From assembly GCA_050949055.1 (NCBI GenBank), contig JBMNFA010000001.1:744001-808000 (forward strand): a stretch of 64,000 bases of DNA. The letters run 5' to 3'. This DNA is from JAEZJZ01 sp050949055 (GTDB lineage Bacteria; Bacillota; UBA994; UBA5500). The notes under the pieces were generated by a model. It had not been told where the DNA came from and searched no databases. It saw only the letters and a list, made by a program, of their open reading frames with translations. Shown here piece after piece: positions 23,859 through 33,221 of the stretch (positions are counted from its first letter, which is position 1; each line of letters opens with the position of its first letter). Position numbers and translations under genes: made by a program.

Positions 23859-25702
23859 CTGCTCACCTTCTTGGCTAATCGGGTCACTACGGGCAGTTGT
23901 TGGCAGGCCCCACAGGTAGGACAGCGATCCAGTCTACAGTCCGGCGTAATCGCAGCCGTAAATGCCCGCATCCGCTCCTGCCATAGCCACTGGCTACTGA
24001 CACCCGGGGAAAGGTGGGACCAAGGCAGCACCTCGTCCTTGGAGCGCAAGCGATTGGCGTAGAATGTAGGGTCAATCTCTGCCACTGCAAACGCCTGCAT
24101 CCAGCGCGAATAGGAGAAGAACTCGGACCAACCGTCAAACTTGCAGCCTAGGCGATGGGCGTGAAGCAACACGGCAGTCAGCCGCCGATCCCCTCTGGCA
24201 AAGATTGCCTCCAAGAGACTGACGTCGGCGTCGTGATAGTTCAGCTTCAAGCGGCGATCTTGGGAGAACAGCTCGCGCAGCCGCCTCTGTTTGCGCTCCA
24301 ACTCATACTGTGAATCCTGGGGCTCCCATTGAAATGGCGTCCAGGCTTTCGGCACAAAGGAGGCCACACTGACGGTTACCCGCATGGGGCGACCTGGTTG
24401 TCCAACATGCTTATGGGCGTAGGCAGCTTTCCGCGCCAGATCAAAGATACCTTCCAGATCGGCGTCGGTCTCTGTCGGCAGCCCGATCATGAAGTAGAGT
24501 TTCACTCCCTGCCAGCCCGACCGCTGGGCACCGGCGACGGCCGTCAGCAGGTCCTGTTCGGTCACCTGTTTGTTGATCACGTCCCGCAGGCGCTGGCTGC
24601 CGGCTTCCGGTGCCAAGGTTAACCCGCTGCGACGATTCTGTTGTACTTTTTGGGCGAATTCCACCGAGAAGGAATCCACCCGCAAGGAAGGCAGGGAGAC
24701 CTTGATCTGCTGGCAAGAGGTTTGCTCCAACAAGGAGTCCAAGAGCAGCGCCAGATCGCTGTAGTCCATGGTGGACAGCGACATCAACGAAACCTCATCG
24801 TAGCCCGAATTCCGCAAAGCCGTGGCCGCCATCGCAAGCAACTCTTCCCGCGTGCGCTCCCTTACCGGACGGTAGATCATCCCCGCCTGACAGAAACGAC
24901 ATCCGCGGGTACATCCACGAAAGACTTCCAGCATCAGCCGATCATGCACCACGCCCAAATAGGGAACGATCGGACGGTCCGGATAATACTGCGGCTTCAG
25001 CTGAGACAACACCCGCTTTTGGATCGTAGGCTTGCCGCTCAGCGGGGTGATGGCGGCGACAGTGCCGTTGTCGTGATAGCTAACCTGGTAGTGGGAAGGC
25101 ACGTACACCCCGGGGACCTCCGCCAGCGCAGCCAGTGTCTCCCGCCGGCTAGCCTGCTGGCGACGGCACTCGGCATAGACGTCCAGCACGTCGAGAATCG
25201 CCTCTTCGCCCTCCCCTAGGACGACGAAATCCAGAAACTCCGCCAGCGGCTCTGGATTGTAGGCACAGGGGCCTCCTGCCATCACCAGCGGATCTTCCTC
25301 ACCCCGATCGGCGGCTAACAGGGGTATTCCAGCCAGATCCAGCATGTTCAATACGTTGCTATAGCTCATCTCGTACTGCAGCGTGAAGCCAAGCAAGTCA
25401 CTTTCCCGTACCGGCCGCCAACTTTCCAGAGTGAATAGCGGCAGTTTGGCTTGCCGCATCTCTTGTTCCATGTCCACCCAAGGGGCGAAGACCCGCTCGG
25501 CTACTGCGTCGCTGCGCCGATTGATCATGTGATAAAGGATCTGCAAACCCAGATGAGACATGGCCACTTCATAGACATCGGGAAATGCTAAAGCGACCCT
25601 GATCAAGTCAGGGTCCGCCTTGTGCGCTGCGTTCCATTCGTTCCCCAAATAGCGAGCTGGCTTCTCCACTCTCTCCAGCAGTTGCTCTATCAATTGTCGC
25701 AA
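23855..25702 (-). CDS. TIGR03960 family B12-binding radical SAM protein
   Basis: Protein of 615 residues. The N-terminal half resembles a cobalamin-binding-like domain (residues 20-190, including GGPCAYNPEPLAEF). The radical SAM core has CTRGCRFCQAG near residue 268, where three cysteines ligate the [4Fe-4S] cluster. A C-terminal region ends with a CRLDRCPTCGAC motif (about residues 594-602). Substrate unknown. It is first in an operon with the DUF2344 gene and probably rng. A near-consensus promoter lies just upstream (25748-25776). Confidence 0.9.
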   Translation of the reverse strand: MRQLIEQLLERVEKPARYLGNEWNAAHKADPDLIRVALAFPDVYEVAMSHLGLQILYHMINRRSDAVAERVFAPWVDMEQEMRQAKLPLFTLESWRPVRESDLLGFTLQYEMSYSNVLNMLDLAGIPLLAADRGEEDPLVMAGGPCAYNPEPLAEFLDFVVLGEGEEAILDVLDVYAECRRQQASRRETLAALAEVPGVYVPSHYQVSYHDNGTVAAITPLSGKPTIQKRVLSQLKPQYYPDRPIVPYLGVVHDRLMLEVFRGCTRGCRFCQAGMIYRPVRERTREELLAMAATALRNSGYDEVSLMSLSTMDYSDLALLLDSLLEQTSCQQIKVSLPSLRVDSFSVEFAQKVQQNRRSGLTLAPEAGSQRLRDVINKQVTEQDLLTAVAGAQRSGWQGVKLYFMIGLPTETDADLEGIFDLARKAAYAHKHVGQPGRPMRVTVSVASFVPKAWTPFQWEPQDSQYELERKQRRLRELFSQDRRLKLNYHDADVSLLEAIFARGDRRLTAVLLHAHRLGCKFDGWSEFFSYSRWMQAFAVAEIDPTFYANRLRSKDEVLPWSHLSPGVSSQWLWQERMRAFTAAITPDCRLDRCPTCGACQQLPVVTRLAKKVSR

Positions 25703-25747
25703 GAGTAATCCTCCCTGCCTGCTAACAGCCTAAGTGCATACAGGCAT

Positions 25748-25776
25748 ATTATACCCAAAAACTAGCTCGCCGCCAA
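25748..25776 (-). promoter_or_regulatory. SigA promoter of the TIGR03960 operon
   Basis: TTGGCG (25771-25776), 17-bp spacer and TATAAT (25748-25753) preceded by TGGG, about 45 bp before the start codon. Confidence 0.7.
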
Positions 25777-25881
25777 AGACTAGTGCTCTGTCAACCAAGA
25801 TCGATGTTTCGCAGTCGAGCCGCAGCCCGATTGGCTGCGTGGGCGGCAGCTGTAAGGCATGGTTTGTAACTTGACGCCGTG

Positions 25882-26751
25882 CTAGTGCAATAACTGCCCC
25901 AGCTGTATCTGCAGCCCATGATCGATCACTCCCTGCAACAAGTGTTGCTCACTGACCACTCCCTGCAAATGACCGGCGCGATCGACCACGTAAAACAGAT
26001 GGTACTTTCTGGGCACTAATTGTAGGATCACATCGCCCCCATGCGCATCTGGAGCCACCGCCATCGTCACCGCTGGCATGCTGCCGACCACGGCTATCTC
26101 CCGCTGCTTCCCCGCCAAATATGCCATCAGCTGATATGGCGCCTGCTGTCGAATGCGCTGGGCAGAAATATACAAGAACACCGCCATCACCAGCAGGCTG
26201 ATGCTCTGGCTGCTGAAGAAAAACAAGCCCAGTCCCGAGAGCAATAGGATCAGACTGCAGGCCTGGCTGACACGGGCGGCACGTACCGTGCCCGACTTGA
26301 ACCCGTGCTCCCGCACCAGGTGAGCTCTGAATACTCTGCCCCCGTCCAGTGGCAAAGCGGGCAGCATATTGAAGGCTGCCAGCATAATATTCGTCTCCAA
26401 GAAGAAGTCCAAAGCGGGGCTGCCGCCGAAGTTGGCTCGCCAGATCACCACCGCCCCGATGATCACTACGTTTACCCACGGGCCTGCCAGAGCCACCCTC
26501 GCCTCAGCGGCAGGATCCAGCCCCAACTCTTCTTCCACACTAGCGACGCCACCAAAAGGAAGCAGCACCACCTCCTTGGGAGTCCAGCCGATGGCGCGGG
26601 CTGTGGATAGATGGCCTAACTCATGCAGGATCACCGTCAGGAAAGCCAACAGACCCTCGGTCAGCTGTCCCCCGATGGCCCAGGCCAACAAAGGGAGCAA
26701 AAAAAAGTAGTGAACCCGCAAGTTCACTCCCATCACCCTACCCAGTCGCAT
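25882..26751 (-). CDS. spoIVFB: SpoIVFB-like site-2 intramembrane metalloprotease
   Basis: Protein of 289 residues. The zinc motif HELGH (His43, Glu44, His47) lies in an N-terminal membrane segment, and a second conserved LPLDGGRVFR supplies the Asp ligand. Four to six hydrophobic segments are followed by a soluble C-terminal region with a CBS-like QLVPRKYHLFYVVDRAGHL split as IVLQLVPRKYHLF-like and YVVDRAGHLQGVV. SpoIVFB cleaves pro-sigma-K in the mother cell. GGGAGGTG favours the ATG at 26751 over the GTG nine bases earlier. It is directly downstream of the spoIVFA-like gene. Confidence 0.87.
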   Translation of the reverse strand: MRLGRVMGVNLRVHYFFLLPLLAWAIGGQLTEGLLAFLTVILHELGHLSTARAIGWTPKEVVLLPFGGVASVEEELGLDPAAEARVALAGPWVNVVIIGAVVIWRANFGGSPALDFFLETNIMLAAFNMLPALPLDGGRVFRAHLVREHGFKSGTVRAARVSQACSLILLLSGLGLFFFSSQSISLLVMAVFLYISAQRIRQQAPYQLMAYLAGKQREIAVVGSMPAVTMAVAPDAHGGDVILQLVPRKYHLFYVVDRAGHLQGVVSEQHLLQGVIDHGLQIQLGQLLH

Positions 26752-26766
26752 CTGCGGCACCTCCCA

Positions 26767-27492
26767 CTAGCGGGGTTGCTGCAGTCTGAGCAACGGGTCT
26801 TCTGGCTGACCGTCTACGAGCACAGCAAAATGCAGGTGGGCTTCGTTGGTGACCCCGGTCATGCCGACCGTTCCTATCTCCTGGCCCTTCTTCACCTGGT
26901 CGCCTACAGCCACGGAAACCCCTTGCAGATGACCATATTCGGTAGAGACACTCTGGCCGTGATCGATCAGCAAACAGATGCCCAAGTTTTCATCGTTTCT
27001 TACCTCAATCACCTTACCTGCCCCGGCTGACTGCACAGCAGCTCCTTCCGCTGAGACGATATCCAGTGCATAGTGCATCTCCAATTTCCCGCTGACTGGA
27101 TGATAACGCCAACCATACCCGGAGGACACGCGACCGGTGCAAGGATATGCCAGCCCTTCGTCCTCTTCTACCTGCCCGGTAAGTGCTCGCCACACCGTGC
27201 TCAGGCGCTCGCCGTTGGGTTGCCAGTCAGCCCAGGCAGCAAACACGGTGCCTTCCGCTGCACCGGGTTGAAAACAGTAGGAGAGAAAAGAGCGACAGCT
27301 GTTGATCACGCCAAAGGGCAAGTAGTTCATGCCGGCCACCAACAAGGCCACCAAGGCACAGAGAAGCCAGCGGCTCGCGTTCGCTGAACTGGTGCGCGCT
27401 TTGCGCAATCTACCACTGTATCGCACTGCTGAGAGGCGCTCTCTTACTCCTCGTTCTCTGGATCGGCCAGACCATAACCTCAAGGCTGCCAC
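26767..27492 (-). CDS. spoIVFA: SpoIVFA-like M23 peptidase-domain membrane protein
   Basis: Protein of 241 residues. It has a basic cytoplasmic N-terminus, one membrane helix (about 42-58) and a C-terminal LytM/M23 domain (about 120-235) with GRVSSGYGWR, MHYALDI (HxxxD) and AHLHFAV (HxH). The zinc ligands appear retained, so a catalytic role is possible. In B. subtilis SpoIVFA inhibits SpoIVFB until a forespore signal arrives. Its position immediately before spoIVFB supports this role. A weak SigE-like promoter (GCATAAC, 14 bp, CATATACA near 27530-27560) is suggestive only. An inverted repeat at 27507-27527 overlaps the leader. Confidence 0.82.
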   Translation of the reverse strand: MAALRLWSGRSRERGVRERLSAVRYSGRLRKARTSSANASRWLLCALVALLVAGMNYLPFGVINSCRSFLSYCFQPGAAEGTVFAAWADWQPNGERLSTVWRALTGQVEEDEGLAYPCTGRVSSGYGWRYHPVSGKLEMHYALDIVSAEGAAVQSAGAGKVIEVRNDENLGICLLIDHGQSVSTEYGHLQGVSVAVGDQVKKGQEIGTVGMTGVTNEAHLHFAVLVDGQPEDPLLRLQQPR

Positions 27493-27506
27493 CCCATCTT
27501 CTGAAG

Positions 27507-27527
27507 ATTGAACAAGCTCTGTTCAAT
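27507..27527. promoter_or_regulatory. Inverted repeat just upstream of spoIVFA
   Basis: ATTGAACA, five bases, TGTTCAAT, a perfect 8-bp dyad 15 bp before the start codon. It could be an operator or an mRNA hairpin affecting initiation. The spacing does not fit a LexA box. Confidence 0.35.
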
Positions 27528-27612
27528 CTAATGTATATGGACGAGGCATGGCCGTTATGCCGGCATAGTAGGCTATGGTACAAAAAAAGCAGCAACCCGT
27601 CCTTCCGCTTGG

Positions 27613-28725
27613 TTAGAACAATATCTTCTGGCGGCGCATTCCCACGTTCAGCACCAAAGCGATGGCCATACAAAACGCCAAGTAGGAACTGCCTCCGGCG
27701 GTAACCAGCGGCAACGGCAGTCCGGTAACGGGCATGATCCCCACCGTCATGCCGATGTTGACAAACACCTGAAACAAGAACAGCACCAGCACTCCGATGG
27801 CTAACAAGCGACCAAACAGATCTTTTGCCTCCAAAGCAATGGAGAGGATCCGTTGCATCAAGAATACGTAGGCTGCAATCAGCGCTAAGGTGCCCACAAA
27901 GCCAAACTCCTCCGCCAGTACTGAGAAAATAAAGTCGGTGTGCTGTTCCGGCAGGAAGTTATGGGTGTTCTGCGTGCCTTGCATATATCCCTGACCCAGG
28001 AGCCCGCCCGAGCCAACGGCGATCATGGACTGGATCACCTGGTAACCCCCATGGGCTCGGTACTGGGGGGCCTCCGGATCCAGAAACACCAGCAGACGAT
28101 TGCGCTGGTAGTCCTGCAAACCGTGTGCCCAAATCAGCGGGAACAACAGCAGACCGATCGCGATCAGACCCACCAGGAACTTGGCGTGCGTTCCGGCAGC
28201 ATACATCACGCCAAAGAACAGCGCGATAAAAACCAAGGAAGTGCCTAAGTCTGGCTGTATCAAGATCAGTCCCATCGGCAGTGCCACCAATGCACCGGAG
28301 AGCAGGAACGACTTGAGGTCATTCTTGCCCGCCTGGGACTCCAGGAAATGAGCCAGGACGACGATGATGAACACTTTGGCAAATTCCGATGGCTGCAGCC
28401 GAAAACCGGCAATGCTCACCCAGCGCTGCGCGCCCCCTCCTGCCTGGCCGATCAGCAGCACTGAGGCCAGCAGTCCGAGATTGACCAGATAGATGGGCTT
28501 GGTTAACTTCAGCAGCAAGCGATAGTCAAACAGCAGGGAGACGGCGATAGCCAGGTTTCCGATCACGATAAACATGATCTGATTCTTCACGTAATAAAGA
28601 GGATTGCCAGCTATAGCGCCGACACTGGCGCTGCGAATCACCACCACCGCAAACAGCGAGATCGCCAGCATTGCCAGCCACAGCTGCCAGTCCAAGTACT
28701 TCAGCAACTTGCGATCGAAGCCCAT
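27613..28725 (-). CDS. rodA: Rod-shape-determining glycosyltransferase RodA (SEDS family)
   Basis: Membrane protein of 370 residues with about ten helices. It polymerises lipid II into glycan strands during elongation together with a class B PBP such as the mrdA product at 30829-32712. Typical SEDS segments are GGAQRWVSIAGFRLQPSEFAK, cut here as AQRWVSI and LQPSEFAKV, then FLPEQHTDFIFSVLAEEFGF and GMTVGIMPVTGLPLPLVTAGGSS in the C-terminal part. GGGAGGT precedes the ATG at 28725. It follows minCDE, as in other Firmicutes. A weak hairpin with seven T lies after the stop. Confidence 0.95.
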   Translation of the reverse strand: MGFDRKLLKYLDWQLWLAMLAISLFAVVVIRSASVGAIAGNPLYYVKNQIMFIVIGNLAIAVSLLFDYRLLLKLTKPIYLVNLGLLASVLLIGQAGGGAQRWVSIAGFRLQPSEFAKVFIIVVLAHFLESQAGKNDLKSFLLSGALVALPMGLILIQPDLGTSLVFIALFFGVMYAAGTHAKFLVGLIAIGLLLFPLIWAHGLQDYQRNRLLVFLDPEAPQYRAHGGYQVIQSMIAVGSGGLLGQGYMQGTQNTHNFLPEQHTDFIFSVLAEEFGFVGTLALIAAYVFLMQRILSIALEAKDLFGRLLAIGVLVLFLFQVFVNIGMTVGIMPVTGLPLPLVTAGGSSYLAFCMAIALVLNVGMRRQKILF

Positions 28726-28868
28726 CGCCACACCTCCCGTCTATCTGTTCAGTCTATCATATTGGGCAGCACTGCAACCACGCCAATTACATTCCTAGAG
28801 TTGAGCGGCACGTTGAAGGGAGGCAGTAGAGGAAGACACACCTCCCCTGCCGCCTCCCAACACATCGC

Positions 28869-29135
28869 CTACCTGGCACCCAGACCCCGTTTCACCGCCT
28901 TGATAGGAATGTTGGTGATCAGAGCTGCTGCCTCATCCGATTGTTCCAGGTCGATCATCAGACCGCTCTCATCGATCTCCACAAATTCCTCGATCACTTC
29001 CATAATTCGCCGTTTCAGTTCCTCCAGCATCTCGGGGGCGAGGCTGGAGCGATCGTGCACCAGGATCAGCTGCAGGCGTTCCTTGGCTTGTCCGCGGCTG
29101 CCTTTCCCCAACAAAAGACGTCTCAGATCAAACAT
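28869..29135 (-). CDS. minE: Cell division topological specificity factor MinE
   Basis: Protein of 88 residues. The N-terminal MFDLRRLLLGK membrane-targeting helix, the MinD-binding region (AKERLQLILVHDR) and a C-terminal topological domain (EVIEEFVEIDESGLMIDL) are all recognisable. MinE stimulates MinD ATPase and drives the Min oscillation. Its presence with MinC and MinD means this organism uses the MinE system at this locus, unlike B. subtilis, which uses DivIVA/MinJ. Confidence 0.93.
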   Translation of the reverse strand: MFDLRRLLLGKGSRGQAKERLQLILVHDRSSLAPEMLEELKRRIMEVIEEFVEIDESGLMIDLEQSDEAAALITNIPIKAVKRGLGAR

Positions 29136-29149
29136 TTTTCACCCACCAT

Positions 29150-29950
29150 CTAAGTTCCTAGGCCAACCAGCCGCTTCAGCCGAGAGAAGAAGGATGTATC
29201 ATCCTGCCATTCCACTATCGGAACGTCCTCTCCGGTAAGGCGACGGGCCATGTTGCGATAAGCTAACCCTGCCTTACTCCCTTGATCGAGGGCCGTCGGC
29301 TCACCCCGGTTGGTGGAAATGACCACATGTTCGTCCTCGGGTACAACTCCCAGCAACGGAATAGCCAAGAGCTCCACCACATCTTTGATCTCCAACATTT
29401 CGCCCCGCTTGACCATAGCAGGTTTGATGCGGTTGACGATCAGGCGAATGTGTTTGACCTCGTTAGCCTCCAGCAACCCCACTACCCGATCGGCATCCCG
29501 TACCGAGGGCACCTCAGGATTGACCACCACGATCGCTTCGTCTGCCCCAGCGGAGGCGGTCTTAAAGCCTTCCTCGATACCCGCTGGACAGTCGATCAAC
29601 ACAAAATCGTACTCTTGCTTAACCTCCTCCACCAGGCGGCGCATCTGGGGTGGCTTGACAGCAGACTTATCCCTAGCTTGCGAAGCAGGCAGCAGCACCA
29701 AGTTGGTATCGAATCTTTTGTCCTTGACAGCGGCCTTCTTCCAGGCGGTCCTGCCTTCGGTGACATCCACCAGGGTATAGACGATGCGGTTCTCCAACCC
29801 CATGAAGATATCCAGGTTGCGTAGCCCAATATCCGCATCGATCAAAGCCACCCTTTGTCCCAAAGCTGCTAGCGCAGCACCCAGATTGGCGGTAGTGGTT
29901 GTCTTGCCGACGCCGCCCTTGCCTGAAGTGATTACAATCGCTTTACCCAC
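29150..29950 (-). CDS. minD: Septum site-determining ATPase MinD
   Basis: Protein of 266 residues. The deviant Walker A GKGGVGKTTTTANLG lies at residues 10-24, followed by DADIGLRNLDI and DCPAGIEEGF (Walker B). The C-terminal basic amphipathic tail FFSRLKRLVGLG is the membrane-targeting sequence. MinD recruits MinC to the membrane to block FtsZ assembly and is released by MinE. It is 20 bp from minC and 14 bp from minE. Confidence 0.97.
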   Translation of the reverse strand: MGKAIVITSGKGGVGKTTTTANLGAALAALGQRVALIDADIGLRNLDIFMGLENRIVYTLVDVTEGRTAWKKAAVKDKRFDTNLVLLPASQARDKSAVKPPQMRRLVEEVKQEYDFVLIDCPAGIEEGFKTASAGADEAIVVVNPEVPSVRDADRVVGLLEANEVKHIRLIVNRIKPAMVKRGEMLEIKDVVELLAIPLLGVVPEDEHVVISTNRGEPTALDQGSKAGLAYRNMARRLTGEDVPIVEWQDDTSFFSRLKRLVGLGT

Positions 29951-29970
29951 TGATCAGCCCTCACTTTCCC

Positions 29971-30588
29971 TCAATCCTGCCCTGGCAGATAGGGTTCAAT
30001 CACAATTCGGTCATCCCGCAGCCGAGCCACTTCCGGGATACCCCGAGTGCTCTCTGCAACCGGATCGTCCGGCTGGCGCGCCCAGACGCCGGAGATGCTC
30101 ACCTGCGTAGGGGCCATCACCGTAGCCGCGACAATGGCGTCCTTGCGTCCGGAGTATCCGCCATGGGCCGATCCTCTCAGCACTCCCAGAATGACAATGT
30201 TGCCATCGGCAATCACTTCTCCTCCAGGATTGACATCTCCAATCACCACCACATGTCCAGGGTGGTAGAATTGCTGGCCAGAGCGCACCGTCCGCTCCAC
30301 AACCAAAGCGGTCATTTCCCCCTCTGCCGGCTCGGGCTTGGCCTGCTCTAAGCGCAGCAGTTGCACGCCGTCATGCTTGTTCAGCACCTGCCGGACAGTC
30401 TCCACCTGTTCGGCTGACAACGAACGACGTCCAGTATTGATCACAATGCGGGCACCACGAAAGAAGGCACCAGCATCGGACAGGCGATCCTCCAAGGAGT
30501 TGACAACCTGCGGAAAATCGTATTCATCATTGAAATAGATATGTATACCCTCACGGGTTCCCCTGAACAAGACAGCTTCATTTGGCAA
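29971..30588 (-). CDS. minC: Septum site-determining protein MinC
   Basis: Protein of 205 residues. The N-terminal FtsZ-inhibiting domain (1-100) is followed by a C-terminal beta-helix (about 105-200) with the typical VRSGQQFYHPGHVVVIGDVN, cut as RSGQQFYHPGHVVV and IGDVNPGGEV, then ADGNIVILGVLRGSAHGG. It inhibits FtsZ ring formation away from midcell, acting with MinD. The minCDE operon sits between a strong terminator of mrdA and rodA. Confidence 0.96.
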   Translation of the reverse strand: MPNEAVLFRGTREGIHIYFNDEYDFPQVVNSLEDRLSDAGAFFRGARIVINTGRRSLSAEQVETVRQVLNKHDGVQLLRLEQAKPEPAEGEMTALVVERTVRSGQQFYHPGHVVVIGDVNPGGEVIADGNIVILGVLRGSAHGGYSGRKDAIVAATVMAPTQVSISGVWARQPDDPVAESTRGIPEVARLRDDRIVIEPYLPGQD

Positions 30589-30732
30589 ACTCTATCCCCC
30601 CAGAGAAAAAACTATCAATGGGTATATTTCGCCTCCGACGGACCAGTTCCTGCGCGATTCGACAAAAATAGATGCTATTAGTCTAGTGAAGTAGAGCTTA
30701 CGCTCCCTTCTGCAAAGTAGTAGAGAAAACGA

Positions 30733-30771
30733 GGAAAAATCGGCATAGCCCAATCAACAGCTATGCCGATT
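30733..30771 (-). terminator. Terminator of the mreBCD-mrdA transcript
   Basis: Perfect 12-bp stem (30738-30749 with 30760-30771) and 10-base loop, running into a T tract on the minus strand. It separates mrdA from minCDE. Confidence 0.88.
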
Positions 30772-30828
30772 TCTTAAACGGAGTAAACCAAGATGCAGCC
30801 ACTCAAGAGGCAACAGCAACTTCGCCGT

Positions 30829-32712
30829 TTAGGGAAGTGTCGGCGATGCCGTTGCCTGCTCAAAGTAGGCTTTGTAGATGGCATGGGCTATCGGTACGGC
30901 ACCAGCTGCTCCAGAGCGACCATGTTCGACAAAGATAGCCATGGCGATTTCCGGCTCCTCATAAGGGCCATAGCTGATGAACCAACTGTGCGGGGTGACG
31001 CCAGCCACCTCGGCCGTCCCCGTCTTGCCCGCTAACTCCACTTTCTGGCCGTCGCGCAGGATGGGATCCACGGTAAAGCGATAATAGGCGGATCCGTATC
31101 CCGGGCCACCGGGGCGATTAGCTGGCAACATCACTTCGTGCATACCTGCACGGACTATCTCCAGCGCCTCTGAATCTAGTGACACTTGGTTGAGCAGGTT
31201 CGGCTCCGCCTGAAAGGTCACCTCCCCGTCAGGAGAGCTGATCTTCTGAACGACGTAGGGCTGGTAGCGATAGCCTCCGTTGGCAATCATCGCAGCATAG
31301 GATGCCATCTGCAGAGGCGTAAATTCGACGATACCCTGTCCGATGGCTGTGCTCCACACCTCGCCTGGATAGGGAGTGTACTTGTATATGCGCTTGAAAT
31401 TCTCGCTGGTGGGGATAATGCCGGAAGCCCTCAAGTATCCCGGAGCAAAATCGATAGGCAACTCCTGATCCATTTGGAACAATTGCGCAATAGCCCCGAT
31501 CTGATCCATGCCACCGTCTCTGCCAAACTCGTTGACCAGGCGCTGGGCTATGGTATAGAAGACCACATTACAGGAAACCTTCAAGCCCTCAGTCAGGTTC
31601 AGGTGCCCGTGCCCAGATCTTTGCCAGCAATACTTCTTGGTCGCCCCCACCGAGTAATGGCCAGGACAATAGAAAGTCTCGTCGGGATCGACCACCCCGG
31701 CCGCCAAGCCGGCCATCAGTGTGATCGGCTTGAAGGTGGAGCCGACTGGGTAAGCATACAGAGGGACATTCGACGTCCACAGAAAGTCTGCCCCAGCCCA
31801 GTTCCCTTGGTCAAAGGGCGGATAAGATGCCCAGGCCAGCACCGCCCCCGTATGCACATCCAGGACTACGGCCGCTCCCTTGCTCGGTTTGTCTGGATAC
31901 CGACTATCTTTGTCGTTTAATCTGGTTATGGTCTCCGCCAAAGCTTGTTCAGCGGCTGCCTGCAGTCGGGAGTCGATGGTCAGTGTCATCTGATTCCCTT
32001 TGATGGCGGGTGTTTCACCCAGATCAGCGATCAAGCGATTGGAGTGGTCCACCTCCACTTGGCGATACCCATCTACTCCTCGCAAGCTGATATCAGGATT
32101 CACCAGCTCATAGGCATTCTCCAGCCCAAAGACGCCCACCGTGGCGTCCATGCGATAACCGGCGTTGCGGTATTCGGGCAACTTGTTCTGGGTGATCGCC
32201 CCCAGACCGCCGATCAAATAACAGGCCATATCACCAAAGGGGTAATCGCGCACAGCCTGTCTCTCCACCATCACCCCGGGCAATTCCATCCGCCGCTCGT
32301 CGATGGCGAGAACCGTCTCTTCACTGACATCGACCGCCAGGCGAATTGGCTGATAACGTCTCCATACGTTCTCCTGCACCAGCGTCTCAATTCTCTCGGC
32401 GGTAACACCATACTCCTCAAGCATTTTCACCAACAGCTCGATCACCCGCTGTCGCTCGCCCGCGTCGCTGGGCACTAGCCATGAAACCACATAGGCCGGG
32501 CGGCTAGTAACCAGGAGTGCGTCGTCGCTGGTGACGATGTCGCCGCGGGCCGCGTCGATCACCAAATACCTGGTGCTGTTCTGCTGCGCTCGCAGGGAGT
32601 AATAATCACCTCGCACCAGTTGCATGTATCCCAAACGGCCCACCAGAATCAGAGCCAAAAAAAATATGGCCAGCCCTAGGCGGTTCATTCGCTGTTCGAA
32701 CTGTTTTCGCAC
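30829..32712 (-). CDS. mrdA: Penicillin-binding protein 2 (class B transpeptidase)
   Basis: Protein of 627 residues with an N-terminal membrane anchor (about 12-30), a PBP dimerisation domain and a transpeptidase domain. The active-site motifs are GSTFKP (SxxK), KVSCNVVF (SxN) and GKTGTAE (KTG). It crosslinks peptidoglycan during cylindrical growth and partners RodA. It follows mreD by 4 bp, so mreB-mreC-mreD-mrdA are read together. Confidence 0.95.
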   Translation of the reverse strand: MRKQFEQRMNRLGLAIFFLALILVGRLGYMQLVRGDYYSLRAQQNSTRYLVIDAARGDIVTSDDALLVTSRPAYVVSWLVPSDAGERQRVIELLVKMLEEYGVTAERIETLVQENVWRRYQPIRLAVDVSEETVLAIDERRMELPGVMVERQAVRDYPFGDMACYLIGGLGAITQNKLPEYRNAGYRMDATVGVFGLENAYELVNPDISLRGVDGYRQVEVDHSNRLIADLGETPAIKGNQMTLTIDSRLQAAAEQALAETITRLNDKDSRYPDKPSKGAAVVLDVHTGAVLAWASYPPFDQGNWAGADFLWTSNVPLYAYPVGSTFKPITLMAGLAAGVVDPDETFYCPGHYSVGATKKYCWQRSGHGHLNLTEGLKVSCNVVFYTIAQRLVNEFGRDGGMDQIGAIAQLFQMDQELPIDFAPGYLRASGIIPTSENFKRIYKYTPYPGEVWSTAIGQGIVEFTPLQMASYAAMIANGGYRYQPYVVQKISSPDGEVTFQAEPNLLNQVSLDSEALEIVRAGMHEVMLPANRPGGPGYGSAYYRFTVDPILRDGQKVELAGKTGTAEVAGVTPHSWFISYGPYEEPEIAMAIFVEHGRSGAAGAVPIAHAIYKAYFEQATASPTLP

Positions 32713-32716
32713 CCTG

Positions 32717-33220
32717 TTACTCCCCCCTACTTCTAGCCACCAGGCGCTGGTCCTGGCGGCGAATTAGCGCATACACAGCAGGAATCGCTAGGCCATTTGC
32801 CAGCAATACGATCAACAATTGCCTCCAATAGCGCCCTGCTATCCAATGCCCATAGAGGAATCCTTGCCCCACGGTCAACAGCATCCAGAAGGCGACTGAG
32901 CTGGTCAATCCAGCGAGCAATGGGACCAGGATCGAATCGCGGAAGACCAGGCGGCTGAGATGACCTATGCTGTAACCGATAGTGAAAAAGACGGTAGCAT
33001 AAAACCCCAAGCCAAATCCCAATACCACATCCCGCAGCAATCCTGCGATCAAACCAAACCCTGCTCCCGCTTGATGCCCATGGAGCAGGGCGACAGAAAC
33101 AACCACTGCCAACACCAGGTCCAGTCTACCCAGAAATCCACCTAGGACTGGAACCACCGTGGCCTGCAACAGCAGGGCGAGCAGCAACCAACCCGATAGC
33201 CACAAAACGTGCTTCCACAT
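32717..33220 (-). CDS. mreD: Rod shape-determining protein MreD
   Basis: Membrane protein of 167 residues with five or six helices and little else conserved (WLLLALLLQATVVPVLGG, GLLRDVVLGFGLGFYA). It is recognised by size, hydropathy and position after mreC. It is part of the elongasome scaffold. The longest frame starts 19 codons earlier inside mreC. The ATG at 33220 begins one base after the mreC stop and gives a normal N-terminus (MWKHVLWLSG). Confidence 0.9.
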   Translation of the reverse strand: MWKHVLWLSGWLLLALLLQATVVPVLGGFLGRLDLVLAVVVSVALLHGHQAGAGFGLIAGLLRDVVLGFGLGFYATVFFTIGYSIGHLSRLVFRDSILVPLLAGLTSSVAFWMLLTVGQGFLYGHWIAGRYWRQLLIVLLANGLAIPAVYALIRRQDQRLVARSRGE

Positions 33221-33221
33221 A

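Noticed and set aside
27507..27527. LexA-type SOS box upstream of spoIVFA (GAACA ... TGTTC).
   Set aside because: LexA sites in Firmicutes have GAAC-N4-GTTC; here the gap is seven bases. Kept only as an unnamed inverted repeat.
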